A stretch of 64,000 nucleotides of DNA from Pleurotus djamor (Eukaryota; Basidiomycota; Agaricomycetes; Agaricales; Pleurotaceae), in assembly GCA_029747585.1 (NCBI GenBank), contig JAPEVF010000013.1, positions 1 to 64,000 on the forward strand. Direction: 5' to 3'. Within the stretch, counting starts at the first letter, position 1. The number at the start of each line of letters is the position of its first letter. The notes beneath the pieces were generated by a model. It did not search any database. It was not told the origin of the DNA and worked only from the letters and a program-made list of their open reading frames with translations. Positions 1 to 11,330 of the stretch are shown here, one piece after another. A program made the translations under genes and the position numbers.

Positions 1-1341
1 AGGTACGTTGTGGCTACTGAGAAAACCATAGTTGGGTGGCGTCGGAACAGCTACAGAGTGATGTTCTCTGCAAATCAGACAACACCGTGTACAAAAGGGG
101 TAGCAAGGCGGTGATAAAGGCGGAAGTCTGGGTCTGTGCAGGTGGCCGGCTATCGTTTGTACTATTTACAAGCTATTACGTCTGACAGACATACATGGGG
201 ATGAGTTGTCTGAATATCAGGGGCGTACTAGTGGGTAATGGGTGGTGCAATGTGGGGTACCTGTATCGTATGGAGGGGGAGGTTCGGGCGCCGACGGCGC
301 CAAGGGTGGTCGTAGCATAGATAGGTGGTCTCTCAGAGAGGCAGAAACGATATTTTTAGATTGGATCGATTAATTTTTGAGCCACATGGGATCAAGGAGA
401 GTCATATATGCATCTAAAATTCGCGAGACAAAAGGAAAAAACCCTGGGAACACAGATTTGCGGGGTCGGAGCCATGCGATTTGGACAAGTTGTGTCCAAA
501 CGACGGTGCAAAAATCGCCCAGATGTGTCACAAAAAAACATTTGTGACGAGAGGGCGATTTTGAAGACACCCTGTCTTAAAAAAATTCAGATAATAGGTT
601 TAACTCATAACCCTAAGGTTTAACTCATAACAAGGGTTTAAGGTGGGTTTAAACCTAGCATTTAAGAAATCTGGGGAAACGTTGCATTTAACCTGAACTT
701 AAACTCTTATTGTGACTTAAATTTTTCCTTTTGTCTCTCGTTTACGTCGCGCATAAACGCTTGGTGTAAGCCATGCCTAAATCTAGCATTTCTTTTGTGC
801 CGACATCTCAATTGAAACTTTTCATTTCTTTTTGTGACTTAAACCTTGAATTTACGCCGAGATTTCACGACGACAGACATGTTAAGTCTTTCTCAAGCTT
901 TCCCACAGTCTTAAATAACGAATTTAACGCTGTGTTTAAGTCCCATAATAAATGTCGAATTTAAGGCTCAATTTAAGTCTCCCCTAATTTTTTTGTTCTC
1001 CGGAGTGACCGTTGATCACTGTGAATCACCATGAAAAATCATGATTAACTCAGACTGAGGCACGATTTTGCTCACTGATGAAGATGATTGGACACCATCG
1101 TGAACAAGACCACATCAAGACACTGTGGCCCTGGGCCCCTTAGCCCTTCCTAAGCTCGTGTCGTGCGTAAAAGGCTGACGTTTCGACTCCCCTTTGAACA
1201 TATACTCTACTCAGTGGAAATTTTGTTCTCAAGTCTTTCTTATTTCAAGGACATGCATTATAACAGAGATCCGCCCTTTAAATTGCCCCGGACACACTTG
1301 GTCTGCACTCTCAACCCAGACCTCGCGCATGTGGTAGAGTA
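1..1341. other. Gene-free, AT-rich stretch
   Basis: No supported gene. From about 590 to 1000 the sequence is rich in TTTAA and TTAAG words. A 19-nt unit containing TTTAACTCATAA is repeated in tandem at 597-632. This looks like degenerate repetitive DNA, possibly an eroded transposon, but no terminal repeats or coding relic could be tied to this part. Confidence 0.5.
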
Positions 1342-1508
1342 CCTTCCTTCTTCAACTCTTCGACACCGACATCAAGCCTCTGGCACTCTTCTGCCACAAT
1401 CAGGCCGCCATGGCGCTCACCAAGGATCATCAATTCCATGTTCGCACGAAGCACAACGACATCCGTTACCACTTGTATGACGGGCTTCATGCCCGTGGGG
1501 TGCGATGA
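1342..1508 (+). mobile_element. Ty1/copia retrotransposon relic (RNase H end of pol)
   Basis: Frame +1386 reads a stretch beginning LFCHNQAAMALTKDH, followed by RTKHNDIRYHL, and stops at TGA 1506-1508. This matches the well-known end of the copia RNase H domain, where DNQ, AL(T/S)K and TKHIDIRYH are the hallmark words. The aspartate of DNQ is replaced by histidine. Upstream, in the same frame, LFDTDIKPLA fits the usual lead-in to that motif. No integrase, reverse transcriptase or long terminal repeat was found nearby, so this is a short dead fragment. Confidence 0.72.
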
Positions 1509-2037
1509 AGATTGAGGTCATCATTGATGATCACAACCCCAAAACACTCCCTGATAGGTAAAGACAAAGACAAAGATTGTATTAGCGAAATAAAATAATG
1601 ATGGAATTCGAAAAAATTGCAATGTTTGGAAAAGGAATCTACTTACACTTTGACTTGAGCTTGCCTTTCGTTCCTGCTCCATCTCCTGACCATCATGGAG
1701 CGTCTTCCTTGGCTTGCCCCGTGCAACTTCGATGGCGATTCTTGCCACCAATGCGCTGTTTTCAAAGACTGTGTCGACGAAGGTTAGTCCCTCACGCTAA
1801 CCTATTGGTGCCTTTTAAAGGTACGTTGAGGTTGGGACCAATATGTATGGGGTACGATAGCGAATGTTGTGAGGGTGCATCGTGAATGGTGAACGATGGG
1901 AAATTTGAGTTTGATTTGAGTGAAATGATGAAAATTGCGAAAATGCGTTTGCAGTTTTTGAAAGACAGATCGACTTAGATTTTGACTTTTCCCCTCACCG
2001 TATGTTTGCAATGACCGTGCTTCCNTACGGGGAGGAC
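1509..2037. other. No gene recognised
   Basis: The stretch between the copia relic and the minisatellite has no supported open frame. Short open frames exist on both strands but resemble nothing recognisable and lack consistent splice signals. Confidence 0.5.
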
Positions 2038-2330
2038 ATTGTGTGTACGCCGACCGTGCTAACNTGTNAATGTAAGGTTGNTNNANTNCACCACCACNAC
2101 CATGTCCTTCCTGGACGGACATGATGTGTGCGACNACNGTGCTAACGTCTCTATGCAAGTCAGTACNACCACCGCCACCACCNTGTCCGTCCAGGAAGGA
2201 CATGATGTGTGCGACGACCGTGCTCACGTCTCCATGCAAGTCAGTACTATCACCACCACCACCACTACCACCACCATATCCGTCCAGGAAGGACATAGTG
2301 TGTACGCCGACCGTGCTACTCCAGGTGAGC
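2038..2330. repeat. Minisatellite, about 81-93 bp units
   Basis: Four imperfect units can be aligned on the word ACATGATGTGTGCGACGACC and its variants near 2038, 2121, 2202 and 2295, giving spacings of 83, 81 and 93 bp. The differences come mainly from a CAC/ACC trinucleotide tract of variable length. Each unit carries GTCCTTCCTGGAC or the related word GTCCAGGAAGGAC, a small imperfect palindrome. Many N characters fall here, as expected for a repeat that assembles badly. Confidence 0.75.
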
Positions 2331-2569
2331 AAGCCAACATCAATCATGCCTTGCACTCCCCATGTGAGCTGCTTAGGCCGACACCAGGAGCTAGGTATCA
2401 TATCCCTGCCCCCACTGACTGAAATTCCAAACCCATGAAAACCCTGTATCATATCCCTGCCCCTACCTTTTCAAATTCCAACCCCATGATAAACCTATGC
2501 CCAATTTTCCTGCCCCATAACCCTAAGGGGTCACTGAACACCCACCGAACACATGTCTGACTGGGTAGG

Positions 2570-2840
2570 TGTGTGGCGGAGGCTTCCTGGATGCCTTCAC
2601 CCACTTCCCCTCCCTTCCAGGTAGCTTGAGTAGACGGAGGTGAGTGTCCACACCCACGGAAGGCTTCCAGGATGGCTTCCCTGGGTAGCAGGTAGTGTGT
2701 CCAGGTAGCAGGGGTGTGTCTGGTGTTGCCCTGGGTGCAGGTAGGTTGGGGAGGAGGGTGGTGTGCTGCCCTGGGTGGGAGGAGCTTCCAGGATGCCTCC
2801 CCTGGCTGTTCGTCTGTGTCCCAGGTCCCACCCTGGGTCT
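2570..2840. repeat. GT-rich imperfect repeat
   Basis: Variants of GGCTTCCAGGATGGCTTCCC recur near 2580, 2667 and 2790, separated by runs of AGGTAG, GGTAGCAGG and GTGTGTC. Long frames cross it on the minus strand, but their composition is proline/threonine-rich and simply repeats the DNA pattern, so they are not called as genes. A perfect 14-bp palindrome, CTCCCCTAGGGGAG, follows at 2848-2861. Confidence 0.55.
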
Positions 2841-2861
2841 AAATTTCCTCCCCTAGGGGAG

Positions 2862-3289
2862 TATTCCGGAGTGTCCGCTATAACCCTAAGGACTACAATG
2901 CGCCCTGAATGACGTGTGGCTAGGTCCCCGAACGTTATCTTCACATTGTCTATCTCGTGATCGTGCGCAATCTTGTGTGCCACTTACCCAAGTTGAAGCT
3001 GGTCGCTGGGTAACGCGCAGGCAGTGCGGGGAGCAATGACAATTGATAATGGAGGCCAAATCTTCGCAGTGAACCCCCTGGACAGGGCGCCTCCAGCGCC
3101 AAGGGCGGAGTCGGTATGGAACAGGGGTGGGCCGGTGGCAGTTTCTGCTGGCATCACACTGGTTTTGCATTTCATACTCGGCTTCGGCAGTCAATGTTAT
3201 GTATTCTGCTGGTTCTGGTGTATACAAAATGGCCAGTTTCACAAAACCAAATATATGAATGCAAAGTGTGTTCAGGGGATTCAGGTACT
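2862..3289. other. No gene recognised
   Basis: No supported gene. A frame over 3024-3530 runs into the pyrimidine tract downstream and has no recognisable domain. Confidence 0.45.
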
Positions 3290-3450
3290 AGAATTCTTCC
3301 TCTTTCTCTATCCTTCATTCTTCCTTTATTATTCATTCTTTCTCGTTTCTCATTTCTTCTTTCTCGTGTCCCGTGTCTCGTTTCTCAGTTCTCATTTCTC
3401 GTTTCGTGTTTCTCATTTTGTGGCTCTCGTTTCATTCTACTTTGTAGAGA
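3290..3450. repeat. Pyrimidine-rich TCTCRTTTC repeat
   Basis: About 160 bp of degenerate TTTCTC, CTCGTTTCTC and TCTCATTTCTC words on the plus strand. It lies about 250 bp upstream of F-box gene F1. A tract of the same wording lies at 19735-20005, about 520 bp upstream of F-box gene F3. Confidence 0.6.
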
Positions 3451-3581
3451 TTGAGTATATCACACTACTGTACTCGGTACTTACCCAATACAATTCAGAC
3501 CGGTCTCTGCTGGAGTTCTCAATCCTGTAGAAGGTCAATGAAGTCGCGCACGGTTGAGCCGCCATTGTTCGGTTGTGGATT

Positions 3582-3627
3582 CAGGGTCGCGACGAACAAT
3601 GGTGGCCACAGTCCAAATGTGGTAAGT
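3582..3627 (+). promoter_or_regulatory. Upstream box shared by F-box genes (F1 copy)
   Basis: The block starts CAGGGTCG, continues with CGAACAATGGTGGCC and ends AAATGTGGTAAGT. The same block precedes F3, F5 and F6 at about the same distance from the ATG. Here the CGAACAATGG part also has an inverted partner, CCATTGTTCG, at 3563-3572, which makes a palindromic arrangement. It may be a promoter element or part of the transcribed leader; GGTAAGT at its end could be a 5' splice site in the untranslated region. Confidence 0.5.
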
Positions 3628-3703
3628 AAAATTGTTGAACGCCAGGTAGGCGCCAGGCTGCACTTGGTCCTCTTCCAACCACTCCGTTAGAATCGAGGGC
3701 GTC

Positions 3704-5372
3704 ATGGTATGTTTCCGTGGTAGAAGTCATCCGTAATAGTAATCTCACGGCTAAAATCCAGCCTCTAACGAATCCAAGAAATGTTCACGCCTCCATTGAC
3801 GCCAAGATCCATGACTACGAAAATAAAATCCGCACGCTGAAGTCTACCCGAAACAAGCACAGCTACATCTCTCAGATTCCAGACGAGATCCTTTCTAAGA
3901 TCTTTATCTTCATACGAGACAGTGCCCTCGAGCTTTATGGCTCCGCCGACCAACTGAGTTGGTTAAGGCTCTCGGCCGTCTGCCGACACTGGCGGCGAAT
4001 CACTCTCGCCACGCCGGCCTTGTGGTCTTACATCGACTTCAACAGTCTCGATTGCGCAGAGACGATGATTGAGAGGTCAAAGGCGGTGCCTATCACCCTC
4101 AAGCTGGCGTTTCGTGGCGCTTCGGATGACCACAGGCTGCGAAAGATTGTTGCAGATGCGATTTCAAAGAAATCGCTTCGAGAGGTTGACATCCAATCCT
4201 CACGACGCGAAGACATTATCCGGCTTCTCTCCCACCGAACCCCTCGCTCAGCACCGTTTCTTGAGTCTCTCAGGTTGACCTGTATCACCCAAGACGACTA
4301 TGTACCCACCAATTGGCGTTGGTACCACATGCCTTCGCTTCGCCGGCTCGAACTCATCGATATGCCATTGCCTCAACACTTCGACTATTTTTCAAAGCTC
4401 ACGTACCTCAAGCTTGATCCCCCCGAGTTGATCTCTGTCAATGAGACTCTCGAGCTCTTACGACACACTCCGCACGTCGAGGAACTCTCCATCGGATCAA
4501 TTTGCAACAAGGAATTCGTGCCCACCCTGCGATCTGTCACGGGTGTTAGTCTCTCCCATCTACGGTCATTGGAATTGCAAGCAGATGACACCAACTCAGC
4601 TCGAATCCTCAGCTCGCTATCGTACCCGCGCTCTGCCTCCGTATCCCTCGAATTCGACTCTGACTCTTCACCCGACGAGGAAACCACAGAAGAGTCGTTC
4701 GATCATATCCTCAAAGCTTGGTCCCACTTCGCAGGTAATGCGTCTTCGGAGACTCGCGTCACAGACGAGGACCTTTCCGCGGAAATATCTGTGAATCGTG
4801 CGGACTCTTTGTTCACCGTACTCGTTTTCAAAGGGACCTCGGTGTCAGAAAGCCAGAAACCCATCCTGCGGTTAACTTACCCACTACCAGTTACGACACT
4901 CATCCGCCCCATCATCAAGGCCGTGTCATCCAGAGTTAAATCGTTGACGCTTCGCCGCCTCAAACAGTCAGATTCATGAATCAACTTTATGTCTTCATTT
5001 ACTCAAGTCCAAACCGTCGTACTGCACAGAAGCCATTTGGCAATCCTTGACCGCCTTCTCCCATACGCATCTATCATGTCTTCTCAGACCATGATCTGGC
5101 CTGAGTTGACCGCATTGGTTCTTTCGAACTATCGGACTCAAGACGGCGCGCATATGGATAAATGGAGATCTGACAACGGGAACTTCACCAACCTTTTTCT
5201 TCTTTTGAAGGAGCGATCCGTCAAAACAGTCAAAGTCATCAATAGTGCCGCAAGACGAGATATTCTGGCACACTTTCGAGCGAATAATGTCGCTATAACA
5301 TGGGAGACGACAACCACAACGTGTACAGAGGATGTATGGGGTGCGGATAGCGATTCGGACTCCGAGTATTAG
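3704..5372 (+). pseudogene. F-box/LRR protein F1, interrupted by one in-frame stop
   Basis: The start is ATG 3704-3706, followed at once by an intron 3707-3761 (GTATGT...CCAG, 55 nt). The main exon starts at 3762. It encodes an F-box (SQIPDEILSKIF near residues 32-45, then LSAVCRHWRRI) and a long leucine-rich region of the kind that binds substrates, while the F-box binds Skp1 in SCF ubiquitin ligases. The frame stops at TGA 4977-4979. It then continues in the same frame to 5372 with a C-terminal part that aligns with paralogs F2, F3 and F6 and ends in an acidic DSDSDSEY tail. Read through, the product would be about 537 residues, close to the 495-507 of the paralogs; truncated, it is 406. 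The most likely cause is a Trp codon TGG changed to TGA, or a sequencing error. Confidence 0.78.
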
Positions 5373-6159
5373 ATGTAGAGTAGACTACAACATGTATTGA
5401 ACCGTCTATCTGTACTGTACTGTCAGATATGCGTGTAACCGTCACCATCATCCTGTTCAAATGGCAACTTCTCTTGTTCACAAGCTATCAATCTGCCGCG
5501 GAGCTAGATACATCATAGGCTGGCGGGATCAACCAGAATTGTCACCTTTCGTATCGCTGATGCTCACGCCGCGAGATAGGTGTAAGATTTCAAGTGTTGG
5601 GTGCGAGAGATGACATCCGTTCGGATAAAGGAGCACTCAGGAGACAGGAGACGTTCTCGCGTTTCTGAGTGCCGGGCGCTTTGTACCCCATGAAAGGTAT
5701 CAGACCTCCAGTCTCCACCTCCTAAGCTCTCAGTCTGAGAGTTTACACTTCCAAGGATAGCCTATACTCAGATGCAAGAGCTGATAAGAGGAAGGCGAAT
5801 TCGCATGGTTACGCGGAAGACCAAGTTCACACGGTCAGTAACGAAGATGTTCATTTTTTCGTCTTTTCTTCCTGCCCGCTCATATGTCCCTCCCTCCTAA
5901 GGCCTAAGGACTTGTCATACCCTCTCGCAGCGTATACTTCATCTCAAGCTTGCTCGGTCGCCCACAATCATGCTTTCTCACCCTGAACAACAATACTCAA
6001 CCAAGACTAGTCGGAACTGGCTTCGTTGCGGACACATTCTTCGTTGAGGACAAGTCTCGACCAGCACATCACCCAAATTTAAGCCGAAGCCCATGAACTA
6101 AGGAGCAACTGTCGAGGACGCACTGAACGACACTGGGTATTCCTCAGGTCCATGGTCGG
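5373..6159. other. No gene recognised
   Basis: This stretch between F1 and the first decayed R-type copy shows no open frame with a recognisable product and no clear repeat. Confidence 0.5.
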
Positions 6160-7960
6160 ATTATGCGTGTTGGGTCGAATCGTGAGTCATTGTTCGCGTT
6201 TTTCTCATCCTTGAACAATCTGATCGCAGCTCACCGGCACCACCAGCTCAAGCTGCCATTCTTCTTCTACCCTCTCATATGCTCAGTTTTGCCCAATCGC
6301 CGCCGCCAGCCCCCACCCTACATCGGATATCCTCGACTCAACCCACTTTCAATTTCCTCGCCCCAAATTCGTCCCCTCTTCGCCCCAAACACGTCGAAGA
6401 TGAGTATACGCTCGTGTACGACATGATGGGGCACCATTCGGTGATGCTAGACGGTGCCTAGGGTGTTGTTTACGATGTCCCTACAAGGCGGTGCGTAGAT
6501 CATCACATCGTTTGTTCAGACGACTCATCTCCTCCTCCTCCTCTAGACTACCCTTCAACGATCTGGGATGACTCCCTCTTCGCTACCCGCTTCCCATCCC
6601 ATGGGCGTCACCTCGTCCGGTCAACGACCCTCGGAACGGCCACCTTCCAATGCCCAAACGTTCAAGCTGCGACTCACGACCACATCCATCAAAGCAGCGC
6701 TTGCAAGCATGTCTCCGCCATACTCTAGGGCCGGCGAGGAACAACAGGCGATAATATCTTGGAGCACTCATGATGGGTCGGTGCTGGAGAATCGGTTCAA
6801 AGTGCGTTTTCGTTGTGTCAGCCTGGTCCCGCGAGTTGATGGTTGGCTCTCCATATCTCGTAGACACCTGCCCCGCGTTTTACACGTCGTCAGACCTTCT
6901 TCGAGCATCGTCCCGATCCCTGCCTGCCTCCCGTCATCCCGGAGCGTGTTTTTCCGAAACNTATCCTCCGAGCATCGGTATACCCCGCAAAAGCAGTGCT
7001 CGTACCCCACGAATGCACTCCCTGAAGACGAAGACGATTGATTGAGTCGTTCTCGAGTTATTCGGTGTCATAGGTTATCCCGATATTTCAAAATTTCCAT
7101 ATTCGTACGTTTTCTTCGACTTCTTTCCCTCTCAAAAGCTGACGAGTCCACTAGCCTCTCCTTTAGGCACACTAAGCTGTGGGCTTTCGGTCGCTCAGCC
7201 TGCTTCAGGCGTCATAAATGTATACTCTCCTCCCAAAGCCCCGTAACGTCAATGTCCCGAAAGGCCCTATCGTGGGCAGGCGGAGCGGGTAAAGCAGCGC
7301 TGCGACTGCGACTTTACGGTCCCCGAAGATGGGTGCAAACCATCAAGTTCTTCTCGAGTTATTCTCTGGGGTAGGTTTCGCTGCAGCGGAAGAAAGTCGA
7401 GTGATGTAAGTTGACTGCAAGTAGCTTTGCCATACCAAGCTGACATACGGACGACTAGGTCATTCAGAGGTGTACCACCGCAGCCCATTCGATGTCAGGA
7501 CTGCTACGGGTTGTCGCAGGTTCCACCCTCCTCCTGGTGCTCCCGACCACTGGTGCTCCCGACCGTCTAGCCTCGGAGCTGCTTTCGGGCGTTATCAAAT
7601 ACAGCGAAAGCAGACTGACCCCAGCGGCCGCGATCGCTACCCTGAATGATTACATCCCTCCCAAATTATCCGATAGTGAATCGGATACCGTAGGTGTATT
7701 TCCTGATATCTCCCGTGTCAGCATGCTGATAGACAACTTACTATTCCTTCCAGACACGCGCTGTTCTTCGGCTGGCGTAGCAACCACCACGCCGCCTGGT
7801 TCAGTCCGTTCCATAATCCATATACTAATCGCATCTCGTGGGCTCCCCTTTCAGGGAGATCGTCATGTTTCTCGCAAAGCTGTACTCTACTCCAGGACAC
7901 GCAGGTTCCTCTCAGTCAAGAGATTAGCGCTAATCGACCGAAGTCTTTGGGGAAACTGAG
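6160..7960 (+). pseudogene. R1: decayed copy of a multi-exon gene, probable single-pass membrane protein
   Basis: Three damaged copies (R1, R2, R3) share exon pieces and introns. In R1, one exon reads GHHSVMLDGA, stop, GVVYDVPT and ends at a GTGCGTAG donor near 6488. The next exon, from about 6547, contains SLFATRFPSHGRHLV. Later pieces read EHRYTPQKQCS (about 6971) and SPKMGANHQVLLELF (about 7315), the last followed by a GTAAGT donor near 7406. The order (two beta-rich pieces with HG-x-(Y/H) patterns, then a hydrophobic SPKMG...GVG..AA segment) resembles the extracellular plus transmembrane layout of Ser/Thr-rich surface proteins common in Agaricomycetes; that assignment is inferred. Stops and frame changes lie in nearly every exon. 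Confidence 0.5.
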
Positions 7961-8112
7961 CTGCAAAAGCTTCATGTACGTCTAAATTAGTTTCGGCGAC
8001 GACTTCCTTGACTCACATCCAAGCCGTCCTTGTAGTAACGCCACACAAAGAGGTACGAAGAAGACGCATAAGTGTTTATCGCATGGATTATCTCCACCTA
8101 TTCTAGACAACA

Positions 8113-9436
8113 TCATGACTCTATTCTCTCTCCTGCCTGTAGATCTTTAAGGGTGCGAAATTGAACTCCTGATATCATAAATAGAGACTTGATGTCAGCG
8201 AACGTGTTGATGAGAAAAGGTTTGTACTTAAGCACTCACCGGCCTCCCTCAAGCTGTCGATGCGGTCCTGCCACCACGAAAAGAAAGGAGACGGCGACAA
8301 CTCTGGTACCATGTTGATGTCTGCGCGACCACGAATGTAGCGGTGACTCATCTCAGACTCCTGCGAGACGTCTACTACACGCAAGGAAGGCAAGCCATCA
8401 AAGGTTTCGCTGATGTTTGCGATAGAGGACCGACACTGATGTACTTGAGAACCTTCGAAGGGATGCTGAGGAAGTCTTCCTCACGGAAAGGCTGTTCAGC
8501 AGTTCGTGTAAGTGAAGGCTTGTCGCATGATCAATGGAAAACATACGGATATCTTCCACGAGTACGCACGTAGAAGCTAAACATTGACGAGGTACGGTGC
8601 GACGGAAGCAAGGTACATCCGATCCATGACACTGATATTCAGCGTCCGGATGTTGCGAAACGCGGGGTTCAATGGCTCGAGGCGACTCGTCACACTGAGC
8701 CCAACATGTTCAACCGTCGAATGGTGGAGCATATCCGATTCCCACAATTTCGGGCACCCTTCAAAGGTGTGGAGCATAGGTAAAGGGAATCCTGGGGTTG
8801 CCGTCACACTGCCGATTGATGATGCCATAGGACTCGGAGTACCATGCGAGTCGAGAGTTTCTTGGAGGCCCGGGAAGTTATCAATCGAGTGCACGATCAT
8901 CCGCTCCAGGGCAGCTAAATGAGATATCATGTATAGAGTTCCAAGTCGGAGAATATGGCATGGGATGANGGCAAGGGTGNGAAGCTTGTTGAGAAGGGGG
9001 AGAATCTTCCCGATGGACTTCCAGGGAGAGTCTTCTTTCTCATCACACCCAATACCGATACTGATGATGGCTAGGTTCTTGATGTAAGAGGAGGGGTTCC
9101 GGCTGCTTGTAGCGAGAGATGAGTGGAATAGGGCGAGACGATTTGGATGGATGATTGTCCTGGCGGAGTTCGGCCACAATGGAATTGTTGTGGGATCCTC
9201 TATACTGATTGATTCATAGAGGATCGGTACGGTCAGCTCGTAAATATCGCGACTGACAAGAAGTATAGGGTAAAGGAGGTTTCGGTTTGGAAATCCAAGC
9301 TCAGCCGCGATGAACAGCCAGATTTCGTTGGGAAATACTGCCCGCGTGAATGATAGTGAGAGTGTCACAAGCGTAGAGTATCAGTCAAGAGGACTCAATT
9401 ACCTGGGTCAAGGAGGTTCGCTGCGGGAACGGCCAT
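8113..9436 (-). pseudogene. S1: F-box protein of the short family, broken
   Basis: The four-exon layout matches intact paralog S4: exon 1 9436-9403 (MAVPAANLLDP), intron 9402-9338, exon 2 9337-8547, intron 8546-8492, exon 3 8491-8240, intron 8239-8169, exon 4 8168-8113. Splice positions and phases agree with S4. The F-box is near the N-terminus (FPNEIWLFIAAELG, then LLVSRDIYELTVPILYE), and a WW motif lies near the C-terminus (FFSWWQDRIDSL). Two lesions are seen. TAG 8577-8579 stands where S4 has a Glu codon. Exon 3 is one base short of the frame that S4 keeps, between the PSKVLKY and SLRVVD motifs. N characters at 8969 and 8980 do not change the frame. It is probably dead unless both lesions are sequencing errors. 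Confidence 0.7.
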
Positions 9437-9656
9437 CGTGGTTTGTGTCAAACTTGTGTGCTGGGGCTGTGCAACCCGTTTAGGTCTAAACGAAAAGGGG
9501 TTCAACATTTGGGAGACGGTAGTCGTTGCGCCGCGTCAAAACCATTGATGGAGACAACAAATTGAGTACAATGAAATAATACAGGTATAGAGTATAAAAT
9601 GGTGTAGGTGAGCTAAAAGGATTTCTTCGTTTCGAGCTTGGAACTTGGAACCACAA
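9437..9656. other. Short spacer between divergent S1 start and F2 end
   Basis: No gene. It holds the 5' flank of S1 and the 3' flank of F2, both on the minus strand. Confidence 0.4.
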
Positions 9657-11201
9657 TCACCTCCCGCTCAGTTTCACATTGATCCACTGAATGTTTGAGC
9701 CTACGCTCTCCAAGTGCGCTTGAATAGCTGGGGTAGCAGATCCACCCTCGATTATTACGGTTGAGATTGCTCGCGCACGCAGGAGCTTTGTCACCTTGTG
9801 ATGCTCGTTACGCCGGTTGCGGGTTATCTTGTTCGATCCTGAAAATTGATATCCTAGCAGAACCAGCTCCTCGAGGTTCGGAAGGTGCACCAACTGTTCA
9901 ATACCCTTGACAGGCTTGAGCAAGTCCAAGTGATGTAGTGCGCAATTTGCAAGGGTGAGGGATTTGATCTTGTGGATGTAGGGTATAAAATCACCCCAGT
10001 CGTCGATTTCTTCAAAGATCACATGTTCCAGGCTGGCGAATGAAGCGAGGGAGAGGAATGGCAGGAATGGCATCAAGTGATGAATCGTTAAGCGAGGTTC
10101 GGCAGCATCAAGTGGGTCGTCGGAAAGCTGGATGCCGCAGATGTTGTCCTGGAACACGAAGAACTTTGCATGCTTGAAACCCGTCAGAGAAAAGTGTTCC
10201 TCAAGGTATGGGAGAGCCAATTTTCCCGATGATCCTGGTATGACGGAAGGTTGAGAGAGGAATACAACGACGATGAAGGTTGTACCCGGGAATGTAAAGA
10301 AATCAAAGATACAATATGGCTCAAAAGAGGACATGGACAGCTGAAGAATTTTCAGATGGGGAAGGTGAACACGGTTGGGATGTAGAGTCGGAGAGGGGAC
10401 TCCGTCAATCGGGAAGATTGAGAAATCCTCGATGAGTGGTGTTTTGTGGAGGATCTCAAGCATTTCAAGTAGGGTCATCGTGATCGTGTGGGGAAGGAAT
10501 ATCACGAGAGAGGTGAGGTTTTGGAGATGAGGAAAGTTTGGTGGAGGCGGCGTCATCTCAATGGATAGGCGACGCAAGGTCGGCATTTCAGGCCCTAGAT
10601 AATCGGTCCAGGCATCTTCCTCTGCCGTGATTCCCTCCAGCTTCAGGGAGCGCAGAGTGCAGCTCGTTGAACAGCGCTCTATGAGCCCCTCTAGAGTGCT
10701 GAGTTCAAGTCCATCGACGGACAGATCGAGATTTCCGACCGTCCGAGTCGCGATGACATTGGAGAAAATCTTCTTCGCGGTTAGGCCGTCTTGATCTGAG
10801 GTGAGCTTGACTTTCAAAGCCAACGATGCCGCCTTTGACCGTTGTAAAAACACCTCCGCGATGTCGTTGACTTTCTTGGTGGGTCCCAAATCAATCCACG
10901 ACCAGAGTGAAGGCGTCGTCAGGCTGATATCTCGCCAGCGACGACAAAGGGCGGTCATACCAAGCCAGCGTGTAGGTGACCCAGTATGACCAGCATCGTC
11001 TCGAATGAATCCAAAGATCATCCCAAGTACCTCGTCTGGGAGACGAGAGATATAACTCGGAGAGTGAGGCAGTGGTTTGGATCGGCGTGTGTTCGACTTT
11101 CGGTGTTTCACGCAAGAACAAGCTCGAGCATTTTTCAAAACCTGATAGTGACTATTGTCAGTATGCGAGGATAGAAATAGCCAGATTGGGGAACATACCA
11201 T
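9657..11201 (-). CDS. F2: F-box/LRR protein with an ATG-only first exon
   Basis: The start ATG is 11201-11199. The intron 11198-11142 (57 nt, GTATGT...CTGAC...ATCAG) begins right after it, and the main exon runs 11141-9657, giving 495 residues. The F-box near residues 25-70 reads SYISRLPDEVLGMIF, then MTALCRRWRDISL, followed by TPSLWSWIDLG. The rest is a leucine-rich solenoid similar to F1, F3 and F6. The intron is a multiple of three and has no stop, so an unspliced frame from 11333 is also open. The spliced model is preferred because paralogs with introns of 55, 58 and 59 nt cannot be read otherwise. Likely role from the family: substrate receptor of an SCF ubiquitin ligase. Confidence 0.82.
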   Translation of the reverse strand: MVCSPIWLFLSSHTDNSHYQVLKNARACSCVKHRKSNTRRSKPLPHSPSYISRLPDEVLGMIFGFIRDDAGHTGSPTRWLGMTALCRRWRDISLTTPSLWSWIDLGPTKKVNDIAEVFLQRSKAASLALKVKLTSDQDGLTAKKIFSNVIATRTVGNLDLSVDGLELSTLEGLIERCSTSCTLRSLKLEGITAEEDAWTDYLGPEMPTLRRLSIEMTPPPPNFPHLQNLTSLVIFLPHTITMTLLEMLEILHKTPLIEDFSIFPIDGVPSPTLHPNRVHLPHLKILQLSMSSFEPYCIFDFFTFPGTTFIVVVFLSQPSVIPGSSGKLALPYLEEHFSLTGFKHAKFFVFQDNICGIQLSDDPLDAAEPRLTIHHLMPFLPFLSLASFASLEHVIFEEIDDWGDFIPYIHKIKSLTLANCALHHLDLLKPVKGIEQLVHLPNLEELVLLGYQFSGSNKITRNRRNEHHKVTKLLRARAISTVIIEGGSATPAIQAHLESVGSNIQWINVKLSGR

Positions 11202-11303
11202 TTTTGCGAAACGACGAACGTCGTGGATGCAAGGAGAGAGGAAGACGGCGCTAAAATTGTTGGAAACCGTGCAAATTTTGGACCACTCATTGTTCTGTGG
11301 CCT

Positions 11304-11330
11304 CAGGGTCGAATCGAACAATGGCGACCA
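11304..11330 (+). promoter_or_regulatory. Upstream F-box box, inverted relative to F2
   Basis: CAGGGTCGAATCGAACAATG followed by GCGACCAC matches the box upstream of F1, F3, F5 and F6. Here it lies on the plus strand although F2 is on the minus strand, about 105-130 bp upstream of the F2 ATG. The spacing is kept while the orientation is reversed, which suits a protein-binding element better than part of a transcript. The downstream AAATGTGGTAAGT part is missing. Confidence 0.45.

Noticed and set aside
2038..2330. Regular repeats as a CRISPR-like array
   Set aside because: Units are imperfect, directly adjacent and lack unique spacers, and all other evidence points to a eukaryote. It is a minisatellite.
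606..2892. CCCTAA words (ATAACCCTAAGG near 606, 2518 and 2881) as telomere repeats
   Set aside because: Only single hexamers are present, spaced over more than 2 kb, with no tandem array.
2523..2983. Long minus-strand frames over the GT-rich repeat
   Set aside because: They only mirror the DNA repeat (Pro/Thr/Gly/His) in several frames at once.
4977..4979. Programmed stop readthrough or selenocysteine in F1
   Set aside because: No supporting structure was seen and fungi of this group are not known to use selenocysteine; a mutation or error is simpler.
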